Assembly: GCF_040730185.1 (NCBI RefSeq)
Contig: NZ_CP160402.1
Location: forward strand, 6,634,001 to 6,698,000
DNA length: 64,000 nt
Origin: Streptomyces sp. Je 1-332
GTDB taxonomy: Bacteria; Actinomycetota; Actinomycetes; Streptomycetales; Streptomycetaceae
Direction of reading: 5' to 3'
This document shows positions 44,061-53,169 of this stretch, in pieces. The translations under genes and the position numbers were made by a program. Below the pieces are notes generated by a model that did no database searches, was not told the DNA's origin, and worked only from the letters and a program-made list of their open reading frames with translations. How positions within the stretch are numbered: the stretch's first letter is position 1; the number at the start of each line of letters is the position of its first letter.

Positions 44061-44542
44061 CTGCCGCACACCCTGTCCGGTGTCGTCGGCGCCCGCCTCG
44101 CTCCGGCCGTGATGCGCCGCATCGGTCCCCGGGCTCTGATCGTGCTGGCCGCGCTGCTTGCCGCGGCGGGGTTCCTCTGGCAGAGCCGCATCGGCCCCAA
44201 CAGCACCTACCGGGAGGGCTTATTGGCGCCCGCGGTCGTGATGCCGGCCGGGATGGGCCTGCTCATCGCCCCGATCACTACCACCGTCACCTCCGGCATC
44301 GCCTCACAGGACGCAGGCGTGGCCTCGGGACTGATGAACGCCACCCGCCAAATCGGCGTGCCGTCGGCCTGGCCGCCCTGGTCACCCTCGCCGCCACCGG
44401 TACGGCTGCCTCCTACCGCACGGTGTTCCTGGCCATGGCGGCCGTGTCCACGACAGTTGCCGCCTGGCCTGTGCGCTGCCTGCCCCGCGCCGGCCAGAAG
44501 CCGCCGGTGCACCCGACCACTAACGACCTCGGGGGAAATTGA
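44061..44542 (+). pseudogene. MFS (DHA2-type) transporter C-terminal remnant, frameshifted
   Basis: LPHTLSGVVGARLAPAVMRR, RALIVLAALLAAAGFLWQSR, GMGLLIAPITTTVTSGIASQ and DAGVASGLMNATRQIG are the late helices of a DHA2 drug-efflux protein. The frame then shifts near 44355, and the rest reads GLAALVTLAATGTAASYRTV and FLAMAAVSTTVAAW. The first two thirds of the gene are missing. On the opposite strand at 43946-44035 lies a short tail (FANKASEEFEKLDQKLHDEL) that may be the end of another cut gene. Confidence 0.7.
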
Positions 44543-44582
44543 GGTCGGGACGTGTTGGCCTGGCGATTCGGCTGGTGTGTGA

Positions 44583-45554
44583 TCAGCGGGTGCTGTCGCG
44601 GAGGAGGACGAGTTCGGTGCTTGTCCGGCCGCGGGTGGGCCGCTGCGCGGAGCGGTCGGAGACCAGGGCGGCGATGGCCAGGTGGGTCTCGGAGTAGGTC
44701 TCGCGGCGTCCGGTGAAGCGTCGCAGGGGTGCCCATTGCCGCAGTTCAGCGTGGGTGTGCTCGACGCAGATCCGGGCCGAGGACTGGCGCCGTCGTGCCT
44801 CGGTCCAGGCTCGCTTGTCGCCGTCGCAGGCCGTGCCCTTCGGCTTCTTCGGTGGGGCGGTGACCTGGCCGGGGAACTCCTTGGCGAGCCCTGCGTACCC
44901 GGCGTCGACCTCAGATTTCACCGGTGGACGGAGGCGGAACTGTTCGGCGATACCCTCGGTGCGCACGGCGGTCTGGTCGTGCATTCGGCCGGGCCGGACG
45001 ACTCCGGACAGCAGCATCCGGCCCTGCCCGTCGCTGATCGTGGTGGTCTTGATCGTGTTCTGCCGCCGCTTGCCCGATACGAAGGCACGCCGTCCGGGGA
45101 GCCCTGGTTGCGGGCGCCTGACCTGGGTTTCGGCGCCGTCGATTCGGAGCGTGACGGCCTCGGCGTAGGCGAAGGCGTCCTCCAGGGTGTGCAGCCGTAC
45201 TCCGGGCTGGTCGGGCACGGCAAAGCCACGGGCCGCGAGCAATGGACGGACCTGCCGGATGGCCGCCGAGACGGTGGAACGGTCCACGCCGAACAGCTCG
45301 GCCAGGACCTCGTGCGGCAGCTGGTGACGCAGGTGTACCAGGGTGAGCAGCAGCCGGTCGCAGAAGACCAGCTTCGGCTTGCGCCCGGCGCCGGCTGCCC
45401 TGCGGCGTTCACCGCCCCGGGCTTCGTGGAGGGCGGACTGACGTGCCGCCTCCCACGGGGCGGCGAGTTCGGCGAACAACTCGCCGAAATGTGCGCGGGA
45501 GACCCCGGACAGGGCAGGATGGGAACAGGCCGCGCGGGCCCAGGTCAGCTTCAC
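44583..45554 (-). mobile_element. IS5-type element, single-frame transposase
   Basis: An intact 323-residue transposase with an N-terminal HTH_Tnp_4-like region (CDRLLLTLVHLRHQLPHEVL, then GVDRSTVSAAIRQVRP) and a DDE_Tnp_4-like catalytic part (TLRIDGAETQVRRP with the first Asp, VKSEVDAGYAGLAKEFPG, and ARICVEHTHAELRQWAPLRR with the Glu). The start at 45554 and stop at 44583 are unbroken. Imperfectly similar inverted flanks (GGCCTGGCGATTCGGCTGG on the left, GGCCGCGCGGGTTGGGTGAG inverted on the right) could be the ends, but I am not certain. It landed beside the MFS remnant. Confidence 0.75.
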
Positions 45555-45585
45555 AACTCACCCAACCCGCGCGGCCCTTGTCAGG

Positions 45586-46017
45586 TCACGCGCCGAGTAT
45601 CTCCGTGTTCTGGCAGGCGACCAGGCGCCATTGCCCGTCTTCCTTCGCCATGACGTAGAGCGGCGTACCCGGGTTCCCGATGGGCTGACCATCGAGCGTC
45701 AGGTACTGGGCATGCACCTTGACAGCGGCGACGTCGGGGCGGATGAACAGCACATCCACCACCTCGTAGGTGGCCGTCGAGTCCTTCATGGCACCGGGAA
45801 GTACCTGGTGCGTGAAAGCCGATATCTCATCGCGCCCGGTGAGGCGCTTGCCGTGGCCCGTGGTCCAGATCGCGTCGCTCCGGAAGAGACTGACGAACTC
45901 GTCCACGAGCTCGTTCTGCTGGGAGTGCTCAAGAGTGGCGATCACCTTCTTGAGCGCCACCATCTCGGCTTCCTGTACCTGCGCATCGATCACAGTTGCG
46001 TTCATAGGGGCCAGCAT
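45586..46017 (-). CDS. SgcJ/EcaC family (SnoaL-like) protein
   Basis: 143 residues, NTF2/SnoaL fold. LEHSQQNELVDEFVSLFRSD, AIWTTGHGKRLTGRDEISAF, ATYEVVDVLFIRPDVAAVKV and EDGQWRLVACQNTEIL follow the SgcJ/EcaC pattern ('F..da.w....G..l.G...i..f', 'dGWrl.a.qNt'). Named after proteins in antibiotic clusters, but most are of unknown function. The ATG at 46017 has GAGG; a second ATG at 46005 is possible. Confidence 0.75.
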   Translation of the reverse strand: MLAPMNATVIDAQVQEAEMVALKKVIATLEHSQQNELVDEFVSLFRSDAIWTTGHGKRLTGRDEISAFTHQVLPGAMKDSTATYEVVDVLFIRPDVAAVKVHAQYLTLDGQPIGNPGTPLYVMAKEDGQWRLVACQNTEILGA

Positions 46018-46296
46018 TGAACCTCAACCAGGCTTGAGGTCAAGCATCTTCAGATATTGCTCCCCAGGTCGTAAGTCCGGTCAAGGCTGTTCGCCGACCG
46101 GCTCTTCGCCCGTGTCGTCAGCGCCTGCCGCCGCGCCGTAGCTCGGTGGGCAGGGGCAGTGCAGCCAGGATGCCCGGGGTGCCGATCGCGGCGACGAGGG
46201 CGGCATCGCCGGGGATAGGTGTCCGGTGAACGGATCAGGCTGTCTGAATAACGGTCTGGTTTCGTTCGCTGGACTTTCGAAGATTACGCATGGTTA
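46018..46296. other. intergenic region left of the symporter promoter
   Basis: No gene. It contains the shared upstream region of the SgcJ-like and symporter genes, with AT-richer sequence near 46240-46300. Confidence 0.4.
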
Positions 46297-46317
46297 TGTG
46301 ACATGCATCACTATAGA
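46297..46317 (+). promoter_or_regulatory. Crp-type palindrome overlapping a -10 element
   Basis: TGTGACATGCATCACT (46297-46312) fits GTG-N8-CAC, the core of Crp-family sites. It runs directly into TATAGA (46312-46317), a good -10. The symporter start is 226 bp downstream. It may instead serve a leader transcript. Binding is inferred, not shown. Confidence 0.4.
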
Positions 46318-46542
46318 ACACGTAAAGATCGTGGTAGAACTGCGCAACTCCGCAGGTGGCACCAGCCCTCGCCGCGTGGCGGAGCGGCCGGCACGCACCG
46401 GCAGTACGACCAGGGTGATCACGTTCCGAGTCCGCGGCACGTGCGCACTGGGTCGCCAATCGGACAACGGCGTCTGCTCAAAGACCGCACATCTTTCCGG
46501 CGCAACCCCCAGCGCCGGCCCTGCGCCATCGAGGTAGCCATC

Positions 46543-48081
46543 GTGTCACTCGACTCCATCACCAATTCCGTCGACAAGGCCGTCAGCGGATTCTTCGAGC
46601 CCATAGCCACCTGGCTCGGGGAAGTCGTCTTCTACTCCGTCCCCGTCGCCGGTACGGAAGTGCCCCTCATCGTTGCCTGGCTCGTCGTCGCAGGTCTGGT
46701 CTTCACCGCCTGGTTCGGCCTCGTGCAGGTGAGAAAGTTCAAACTCGCGGTAGACGTGGTGCGTGGGAAGTACGACGAGAAGGGATCGGCCGGAGAGGTC
46801 AACCACTTCCAGGCGCTGACAGCCGCCGTCTCCGGCACCGTCGGTCTCGGCAACATCGCCGGCGTGGCCGTCGCCGTCTCCGTCGGCGGCCCCGGCGCCA
46901 CCTTCTGGATGATCCTGTGCGGCCTGCTGGGCATGGCCACCAAGTTCGTCGAGGTCACCCTGGGGGTGAAGTACCGCGAGGTGCACGCGGACGGCACCGT
47001 CTCCGGCGGCCCGATGCACTATCTGCCCAAGGGCCTGACCGCCCGTTTCGGCAAGAACGGCAAGAAGCTCGGCAAGATCCTCGCGGTCCTCGCCTCCGTC
47101 ATGATCCTTTTCTTCGGCCTCTTCGGCGGCAACCTCTTCCAGGTCAACCAGTCCTACGCTCAGCTCGTCTCCGTCACGGGCGGCGAGGACGGCCTGATGG
47201 GCTCCTCCGCCGGTGCGCTGTTCTTCGGCATCCTGGTCGCCGCCCTCGTCGGCATCGTGCTGCTCGGCGGCATCCGCTCGATCGCCAACGTGACCAGCAA
47301 GCTCGTGCCCTCCATGGCCGGCATCTACATCGTGGCCTGCCTGGTCGTCATCCTCGTCCACGTCACCGCCGTGCCGACCGCGATCGGCAAGATCATCGAG
47401 GGGGCGTTCAACCCGCAGGGTGTCGCCGGCGGAATCCTCGGCGCGCTGATCATCGGCTTCCAGCGAGCCGCGTTTTCCAACGAGGCGGGCCTCGGCTCTG
47501 CCCCGATCGCCCACTCCGCGGTCAAGACCAAGCACCCCGCGAGCGAGGGCCTGGTCGCCCTCCTCGAGCCGTTCATCGACACCGTCATCATCTGCACGAT
47601 GACCGCGCTGACGATCGTCATCGCCAACCCGGCCAGCTATCGCGAGGCGCGGAACGGCGAGTCCATCGGCGGTGTCACCATCACCTCCGACGCCTTCGAG
47701 ACCGTGATGCCCTGGTTCCCCTACATCCTCACCGTCGCGGTGATGCTGTTCGCCGTGTCGACCGTGCTCACCTGGGGCTACTACTCCCTCAAGGCGTGGA
47801 CGTACCTCTTCGGCCGCAGCAGGGGCAGCGAGCTCACCTTCAAATCCCTCTACACCCTGTTCGCGATCGCGGGCTCGCTGCTGACGTTGGAGACCCTGAT
47901 CGGCATGGCTGACGCTGTGCTCTTCATGCTCGCTGTCATCAACATCATCGGCCTGTACCTCCTGGTTCCGGTGGTCAAGCGTGAGCTGAACTCCTTCCTG
48001 GAGTTCGTCCGCGCTCGCCGCGCCGGGGAGACCACGGACGGCGGTGATGAAGACCAGGAGTCGGTGAGGACCACCGTCTGA
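46543..48081 (+). CDS. alanine/glycine:cation symporter (AGCS) family protein
   Basis: 512 residues with about ten membrane segments. AGCS hallmarks are FQALTAAVSGTVGLGNIAGV with the sodium/amino-acid site GTVGLGNIAG, then FWMILCGLLGMATKFVEVTL, GGPMHYLPKGL, and AAFSNEAGLGSAPIAHSAVK, the family signature. It imports alanine or glycine with Na+ (or H+). The GTG at 46543 has GAGG 9 bp before it. The long 5' region (225 bp after the possible -10) leaves room for a leader. I looked for a glycine riboswitch and did not see one. Confidence 0.9.
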   Translation: MSLDSITNSVDKAVSGFFEPIATWLGEVVFYSVPVAGTEVPLIVAWLVVAGLVFTAWFGLVQVRKFKLAVDVVRGKYDEKGSAGEVNHFQALTAAVSGTVGLGNIAGVAVAVSVGGPGATFWMILCGLLGMATKFVEVTLGVKYREVHADGTVSGGPMHYLPKGLTARFGKNGKKLGKILAVLASVMILFFGLFGGNLFQVNQSYAQLVSVTGGEDGLMGSSAGALFFGILVAALVGIVLLGGIRSIANVTSKLVPSMAGIYIVACLVVILVHVTAVPTAIGKIIEGAFNPQGVAGGILGALIIGFQRAAFSNEAGLGSAPIAHSAVKTKHPASEGLVALLEPFIDTVIICTMTALTIVIANPASYREARNGESIGGVTITSDAFETVMPWFPYILTVAVMLFAVSTVLTWGYYSLKAWTYLFGRSRGSELTFKSLYTLFAIAGSLLTLETLIGMADAVLFMLAVINIIGLYLLVPVVKRELNSFLEFVRARRAGETTDGGDEDQESVRTTV

Positions 48082-48269
48082 CCGCCCCCGCGGCCCGGCT
48101 CCTGAGCGGGCCCGCCCACACCTGACGCCTGGTGTGGACGGGCCCGTTCGCCATGGCTGTACAACACGTTTGAGCAGGTGAAACGAGGTCTGGCGGGGGG
48201 CGCGTAGGGCGGTTAGGGTGTAAAGGACGCGTCAATGGTCCGCTCCGCAGGCGGCCGTATCGGGCGCGT

Positions 48270-48294
48270 GGTGTGCCGGGAAGTCTGGTCGGCG
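48270..48294 (+). promoter_or_regulatory. 25-nt conserved leader element, nhaA copy
   Basis: Copy 1 of a motif shared by four places; its core is TGCCGGGAAGTCTGGTCG. It ends 48 nt before the nhaA ATG, on the coding strand. A -10-like TAGGGT lies about 55 nt upstream of it, so it should be transcribed. GCCG and CGGC at its ends can pair around a GGAAGTCTGGT loop. Confidence 0.65.
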
Positions 48295-48342
48295 TCCTAG
48301 GGCCCTCATGCCCTCATGTCGATGCCCTGGAGGATTCCCCTG

Positions 48343-49641
48343 ATGGCTGCCGCCCCCCGTGAGCGTTCCCCCTTCCTCGGCCTCCTGCCGCTGCCGGAGC
48401 GCAACGCAGTAGTGCAAGCCCTGAGGACGGAGACGGTGGGGGGACTGGTGCTCCTCGCGGCCGCCGTCGTGGCGCTGGTGTGGGCGAACACCCCGTGGAG
48501 CGGGGTCTACGAGCAGATACGCGACTTCCACTTCGGCATACCTGCCCTCGGCCTGGACCTGTCCGTGGAGCATTGGACCGCCGACGGACTGCTGGCCATC
48601 TTCTTCCTGGTCGCCGGTATCGAACTGAAACGTGAACTGGTCGTCGGCGAGCTCCGCACTCCCGCCACCGCGGCACTGCCGGTCATCGCCGCCCTCTGCG
48701 GCATGATCGTGCCCGCCGCCGTCTACGCGATCACGGTCACGGTCGGCGGAGGCAGCCTGGAGGGTTGGGCCGTGCCGATGGCCACCGACATCGCCTTCGC
48801 CCTGGCCGTCCTTGCCGTCCTCAGCACTCACTTGCCTGCCTCGCTCCGAGCGTTCCTGCTCACCCTCGCCGTCGTCGACGACCTCGGCGCGATCCTGATC
48901 ATCGCGATCTTCTTCACCAGCGACCTGAACTTCGCCGCTCTGGGCGGAGCCTTCGCCGGACTGGCCGTCATCTACCTGCTCCAGCGCTTCCGCGTACGGG
49001 GCTGGTGGTGGTACGTCCCACTCGGCGTCGTCACGTGGGCGCTGATGTACAACGGCGGTGTCCACGCCACCGTCGCGGGGGTCGCCATCGGCCTGATCCT
49101 GCGGACCACCCGCGACAAGGGCGAGAGCGCATCCCCCGCCGAACGGACCTCCCACCTGCTCCACCCCGTCTCCGCAGGCGTCGCGGTGCCCCTGTTCGCC
49201 CTGTTCGCCGCCGGTGTCGGCGTCTCGGGCGCGGCCCTGGGGGAAGTGTTCACCCAGCCGGAGCCGCTGGGCGTGGTTCTGGGCCTCGTCATCGGCAAGA
49301 CCCTCGGCATCTTCGTGGGCACCTACCTCGCCGCCCGCTTCACCCGGGCCCAGCTGAACCCGGACCTCGCCTGGGCCGACGTCTTCGCACTCGCGGTCCT
49401 GGCCGGGATCGGCTTCACCGTCGCCCTGCTGATCGGCGAACTGGCCTTCCCTGACCCGGCGACCGCCGAGCAGATCAAAGCCGCGGTTCTGATCGGCTCC
49501 CTCATCGCCGTCGGCCTGGCGGCTCTCCTCATCAAGCGGCGCAACGGCGTTTACCGGCGCCTATATGACGAGGAGACCCGCGACGACGACCACGACGGCA
49601 TCCCCGACATCTACCAGCGGGCCGATACCACCAGGCGCTGA
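48343..49641 (+). CDS. nhaA: Na+/H+ antiporter NhaA
   Basis: 432 residues from the ATG at 48343, with GGAGG 9 bp before. NhaA signatures are LLAIFFLVAGIELKRELVVG, PMATDIAFALAVLAVLS with the first ion-binding Asp, and LTLAVVDDLGAILIIAIFF with the Asp pair equivalent to D163/D164 of E. coli NhaA. The cytoplasmic tail is acidic (DEETRDDDHDGIPD). It exchanges Na+ or Li+ for protons across the membrane and sets sodium and alkaline tolerance. Its 5' leader carries the 25-nt element also found before the antiporter and STAS genes further along. Confidence 0.9.
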   Translation: MAAAPRERSPFLGLLPLPERNAVVQALRTETVGGLVLLAAAVVALVWANTPWSGVYEQIRDFHFGIPALGLDLSVEHWTADGLLAIFFLVAGIELKRELVVGELRTPATAALPVIAALCGMIVPAAVYAITVTVGGGSLEGWAVPMATDIAFALAVLAVLSTHLPASLRAFLLTLAVVDDLGAILIIAIFFTSDLNFAALGGAFAGLAVIYLLQRFRVRGWWWYVPLGVVTWALMYNGGVHATVAGVAIGLILRTTRDKGESASPAERTSHLLHPVSAGVAVPLFALFAAGVGVSGAALGEVFTQPEPLGVVLGLVIGKTLGIFVGTYLAARFTRAQLNPDLAWADVFALAVLAGIGFTVALLIGELAFPDPATAEQIKAAVLIGSLIAVGLAALLIKRRNGVYRRLYDEETRDDDHDGIPDIYQRADTTRR

Positions 49642-50205
49642 CAGAGAGCCACGCATGGACGCCACCGTGCTGCCTGTGGCAGTCATGGCCTCCGCTCTGG
49701 ATCATCAGAACGGCCTTGAATGAGATCCGCACCCCGGGCAGCGCTCGCCGAGAATGGGCCTTCGCCACCGATGGCGAGACCATCCTCGCCGGTGCGGTGG
49801 CCGCCTTGTGCCTGGGGGCCACGGGCTGGTCCTAGGGGGAAACGGCGCTGTTGCGTGGGCGGAACTGGCAGGACTGCTGGTGGCTTACCTGATCGGACCG
49901 CGTCGCCCCGGCGCCTGAGCCCGGCGGGTCGCTCGCAAGAAATGTGAAGGGCGCCTTAGCTCGCCCTGTGGACCCGAGTAGGGGTGGCTGGCGGCTGGAC
50001 ATAGCTCGAGAGGCGGTTAACGGGGTGGGGAGGAGGTCGATGCCCGGCCGGGCACCAGGGCCGGTGACGGGGGCCGGTGTTCACCCGGAGCCGATATGCA
50101 GCCGGATTTCCTTGCGATGCCACATGACCGATCGCCCCGCCGATCGTACGAGGCCCACCGCCCGCACCTCCGCCGGGCCGCCACCTCGAAGAACTTCTGC
50201 AGCGT
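49642..50205. other. intergenic region with decayed coding traces
   Basis: No intact gene. Around 49800-49920 a short plus-strand frame reads GNGAVAWAELAGLLVAYLIG and may be the end of a lost membrane protein. Stops and shifts interrupt everything else. Confidence 0.35.
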
Positions 50206-50239
50206 GAACCCGAGTCGGGGACGCCCCCGACTCGGGTTC
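50206..50239. terminator. perfect 15-bp hairpin terminator
   Basis: The arms GAACCCGAGTCGGGG (50206-50220) and CCCCGACTCGGGTTC (50225-50239) are fully complementary with a 4-nt loop. It sits just beyond the stop of the minus-strand SPFH remnant. Confidence 0.75.
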
Positions 50240-50253
50240 GACCGAGGGCTGCC

Positions 50254-50610
50254 TCAGTCGCCGGACCTCTGCCCTCGGCCCGGCACCGTAGGCGTGCTCG
50301 TAGCCTCTGCCTCCGCCTTGGCGTCGTTGACCGCCGCGGCGGCCTGCCTTGTGGCCTCGTCAACAGCCGCAGCGGCATCGAGAGAAGGCGTCGATTCCGC
50401 CTTGGGCTCTGGAGTCCCGCCCCCGTCCGACGTTTGATCAGAGCCCGCAGCGCGCGCTTCTTCGGGCCGCGCAGGTGTGGGGAGGCCCATTGCTGAGTGA
50501 TCGTTGAACGCGCCGGTGACAGTGCGAACCGCCTCGGTCAGCTCTCCCGGGATCACCCAGAACGTGTTGTTGTCGCTGCTCGCCAAGTGCGGGAGCGTCT
50601 CGAGGTACGG
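50254..50610 (-). pseudogene. SPFH/band-7 (slipin-like) protein C-terminal remnant
   Basis: The last 115-120 codons of a slipin-type SPFH protein: ETLPHLASSDNNTFWVIPGE, LTEAVRTVTGAFNDHS, then an Ala/Glu-rich tail (AAAAVDEATRQAAAAVNDAK). 'LP.laS..NNTFWVIP.EL' is the characteristic end of actinobacterial slipins. The whole SPFH domain is missing; the homology stops abruptly near 50610. A proper terminator follows, so the gene was once functional. It is a different subfamily from the intact flotillin at 56096-58108. Confidence 0.7.
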
Positions 50611-50724
50611 ACGGCGACAAGGACAGGCCACCGCGCTCCCGGGGCGCTCGCGCCCCGGGAAGCAGGCCCGATCCAGCCGCCCTCCCCAAAAACCAAGCCT
50701 CCCGGCAGCCACACAACGGAGGCG

Positions 50725-50906
50725 TCACGGCAGTCGCCCGATGGGCGGTTCTTCTTGCCGCGATGCAGGAGAAGAACCGGAGTTGCTTTCCCTGCCAAGG
50801 GTGTGGTGCTGCTCGTCGTAGGCGACCGACAGCAGGACAGCGACGATCACCAAGCCGAGCGCAGCGCGGGACGAATCCGGAGCGCATATCGCCAGATGAC
50901 GGACAT
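50725..50906 (-). pseudogene. small membrane-protein ORF with early frameshift
   Basis: The ATG at 50906 opens MSVIWRYALRIRPALRSAW and stops at 50847. One base off, the sequence goes on as LVIVAVLLSVAYDEQHHTLG, RESNSGSSPASRQEEPPIG to a stop at 50725. It would be a protein of about 60 residues with one membrane segment. It matters because a copy of the conserved leader element precedes it by 36 nt. Confidence 0.4.
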
Positions 50907-50942
50907 CTGTGACCTCTGGAGTGGAGGTGGGGGGCGGCAGCT

Positions 50943-50966
50943 GTCGACCAGACTTCCGGGCTCACC
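50943..50966 (-). promoter_or_regulatory. conserved leader element, diverged fourth copy
   Basis: Minus strand GGTGAGCCCGGAAGTCTGG and following TCGAC, with four differences from the other copies. It lies 36 nt before the ATG of the broken small ORF, a spacing within the range of the other three. Confidence 0.5.
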
Positions 50967-51037
50967 TGGATCGATTCTGGCGGCGAGCATCGCAGGACCG
51001 CGGGTGCGGCGTCGTGAAGTGGGCCAGGCGGGCATGC

Positions 51038-53050
51038 CTATGCCTCCGGGCCGTGTGCGTGGACCCGGTGGTGTCGCCGGAGGAGGTCGGCAAGGCCCTG
51101 GCGGGTGGCAGCGAGGACGACCCGGTCCTGCGGCTGCAGCACGTAGCCGGGGTGGAGGTCCCAGGTCAGGCCGGTGGGGCGTTCGTCGCCGTCTCCGGCG
51201 GGGGCGGATGCCAGGTCCGGGAGACGTTCGTCGGGTGCGGTGGTGTCGAGGGCGAGGACGCGCCACGCTCCGGCTCTGAAGGATTCGGCGACGGTGCGCC
51301 CTTCGAGCTGGGGGTGGCCGGCGACATTGAGGGCGGCGAAGAGCAGGACTCTGCGCTCGACGGGGATCGCTCCGAGGACCTGACGGCCCATCATCGCCCC
51401 TGCGAAAGCGGGGGCGGCGAGGGTGGAGACGCTGCGGCTGCGGGTGAGGGCCTGGGGATGTGCGGCGCGCAGGGTGCGGTAGACGGCGGTGGCGAACGCG
51501 TCGTCGTACAGGCGCATCGCCACGCGTAGGTCGGGCTTGACCGAGCGTGCGTAGAGGGCTGCTTCGAGATTGGTGGTGTCGCTGCTGGTGAGGGCGAGCA
51601 GGGCGTGCGCGCGGTGGATCTTCGCGGATTCCAGGACGCCCTCGTCGGTGACGTCCCCGATGACGGTGGGCACACGCAGTCGTCGGGCCAGGGGGATGCC
51701 GCGGGCTTCGGGGTCTTCTTCCACGCACACCACGGGGATGCCGAGTTCGCGAAGCCGGGCGAGTACACGAGTGCCGATCTTGCCGAGTCCGAGCAGGACT
51801 ACGTGGCCGGAAAGACCGCGAGGCGGTCGGCGCAGGGCGGCCGAGTTGCGGAAGGTGCCCAGGGCTTCCAGGACGGCGGCGAACAAGACGGGCAGGAGCA
51901 GCAACCCGGCCAGCCCGGCGAGGAGTTGGAGGATCTGGCGGGAGGTGGCTTCACCGAGGGCAGGGTCATCGATGGCGAAGAGGTCGAGCAGAGTGAGGTA
52001 TCCGGCGTGCAGCGGGTGAGTGCGCGGGGCGGTCAGCCAGTTCGCCACCGCCAGGCCGAGTACACAGGTCGCGAGCCCGGCCAGGGACCAGCGCAGACGG
52101 GGCGAGAACAGTGAACCGAACGGCAGGCCACGCCCCGCGAGGCGACCCGGCGGCACTGCGGGCGCGGCGTGCGAGACGGCCTCCAGGGCGATGGTGCCCC
52201 GGCCCGTCGCAGCGGCCACCATGCGGTCGTCGGGCAGCAGCAGTGGCCCCTGCCCTTGACCGCTGTCGTCGGAGCCTTCGTCGCCTGCTGGGTCGTTGGT
52301 GGTGGCCGACAGCAGGGCGAGGGTGCACAAGCCGGGGTCAGCGACCTGGCCGCGGCCCGGCGGGGTGCGTTCCACTGCACGCAACAAGAGCCCGTCGGCC
52401 TGGACGACCTTGCTGGTCCCGGCGACCGCGGTGGCTGCCAGGGCAGGGGCAGCGGTATCGGCGTCGGACAGGACAGTGGTGGAGGTGTCGAGTGCCGTGG
52501 GGTCGAGCCCGGGCGCGGCGACGGCCGCGGCTTGGTCGAGGAGCTCCTCCAAATGCTGGCCGAGCTTGCGGTTGTAGAGACGGATCACCAGCCGCAGGCG
52601 GGGGTTGAGGCGACGGGCGGCCAGTGCGGCGTGGATGTTTGTCTCGTCATCGTCGTAGACGAGCGCCAGCGCGGCGGCTCCACGCACTCCTGCCTCGATC
52701 AGGGTCGCCTCGTCGGGTTGTGGAGCCTCCAAGACCCGTGGTTCTTGCGTCCCCTCGCCGGAGGCACGGGAGGGCCGGCTCATCACGGCCTGTATGCGGC
52801 CGAGGAGAGCGGTGGCCGCCCGGCCCGCCGAACCGCTCGGAGCTCCGTCGCCCGCTCGTGAGGACGGTACGACGACCGTGACGGTCTCGCGGTAGACCGA
52901 GTGCAGTTCCGCGGCCAGGCGTTCGGCGAGCGCATCGTCGCCGCACACGATCATGTGGCCTGCCGGCGGGAGCTGTTGCATCTGTTGAGGAAGAGAGGAC
53001 ACATCCCGTGGAGCGCGATGGGGGGCCTGGTGGTTCCCACGGTTCACCAT
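51038..53050 (-). CDS. TrkA/RCK-domain membrane protein (two NAD-binding domains)
   Basis: 670 residues. The N-terminal RCK domain (about 30-150) begins HMIVCGDDALAERLAAELHS and includes IEAGVRGAAALALVYDDDET. Two hydrophobic segments in the middle (WSLAGLATCVLGLAVANWL; ILQLLAGLAGLLLLPVLFAA) flank a pore-loop-sized region. A second canonical RCK_N domain starts near 410 (GHVVLLGLGKIGTRVLARLR, then CVEEDPEARGIPLARRLRVP and TSSDTTNLEAALYARSVKPD). A C-terminal RCK_C-like part follows. It resembles actinobacterial castor/pollux-type or TrkA-N ion-channel regulators gating K+ (or other cation) flux. It lies 119 bp from the antiporter, in the same direction. Confidence 0.8.
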   Translation of the reverse strand: MVNRGNHQAPHRAPRDVSSLPQQMQQLPPAGHMIVCGDDALAERLAAELHSVYRETVTVVVPSSRAGDGAPSGSAGRAATALLGRIQAVMSRPSRASGEGTQEPRVLEAPQPDEATLIEAGVRGAAALALVYDDDETNIHAALAARRLNPRLRLVIRLYNRKLGQHLEELLDQAAAVAAPGLDPTALDTSTTVLSDADTAAPALAATAVAGTSKVVQADGLLLRAVERTPPGRGQVADPGLCTLALLSATTNDPAGDEGSDDSGQGQGPLLLPDDRMVAAATGRGTIALEAVSHAAPAVPPGRLAGRGLPFGSLFSPRLRWSLAGLATCVLGLAVANWLTAPRTHPLHAGYLTLLDLFAIDDPALGEATSRQILQLLAGLAGLLLLPVLFAAVLEALGTFRNSAALRRPPRGLSGHVVLLGLGKIGTRVLARLRELGIPVVCVEEDPEARGIPLARRLRVPTVIGDVTDEGVLESAKIHRAHALLALTSSDTTNLEAALYARSVKPDLRVAMRLYDDAFATAVYRTLRAAHPQALTRSRSVSTLAAPAFAGAMMGRQVLGAIPVERRVLLFAALNVAGHPQLEGRTVAESFRAGAWRVLALDTTAPDERLPDLASAPAGDGDERPTGLTWDLHPGYVLQPQDRVVLAATRQGLADLLRRHHRVHAHGPEA

Positions 53051-53169
53051 CCATCCTCTCCCTCACACCATCGGACATCGGCCAGCTGCAGCAGTAGCCG
53101 GGCGCCGGCCGCAGCGGCGCATGCGAGGCGCTTCCTCCGTGATGTCGAGTCCATACATCGCGCCGGCGG

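Noticed and set aside
46318..46540. possible glycine riboswitch before the alanine/glycine symporter
   Set aside because: None of the conserved glycine-aptamer segments (GCCGAAGG-type core) is present.
46546..47535. 329-codon antisense open frame over the symporter
   Set aside because: Acidic, Gly/Asp-rich translation typical of shadows; the symporter frame has the AGCS signatures.
49720..49947. 75-codon frame between nhaA and the slipin remnant
   Set aside because: Composition is Pro/Arg/Gly with no domain or ribosome site; more likely decayed sequence.
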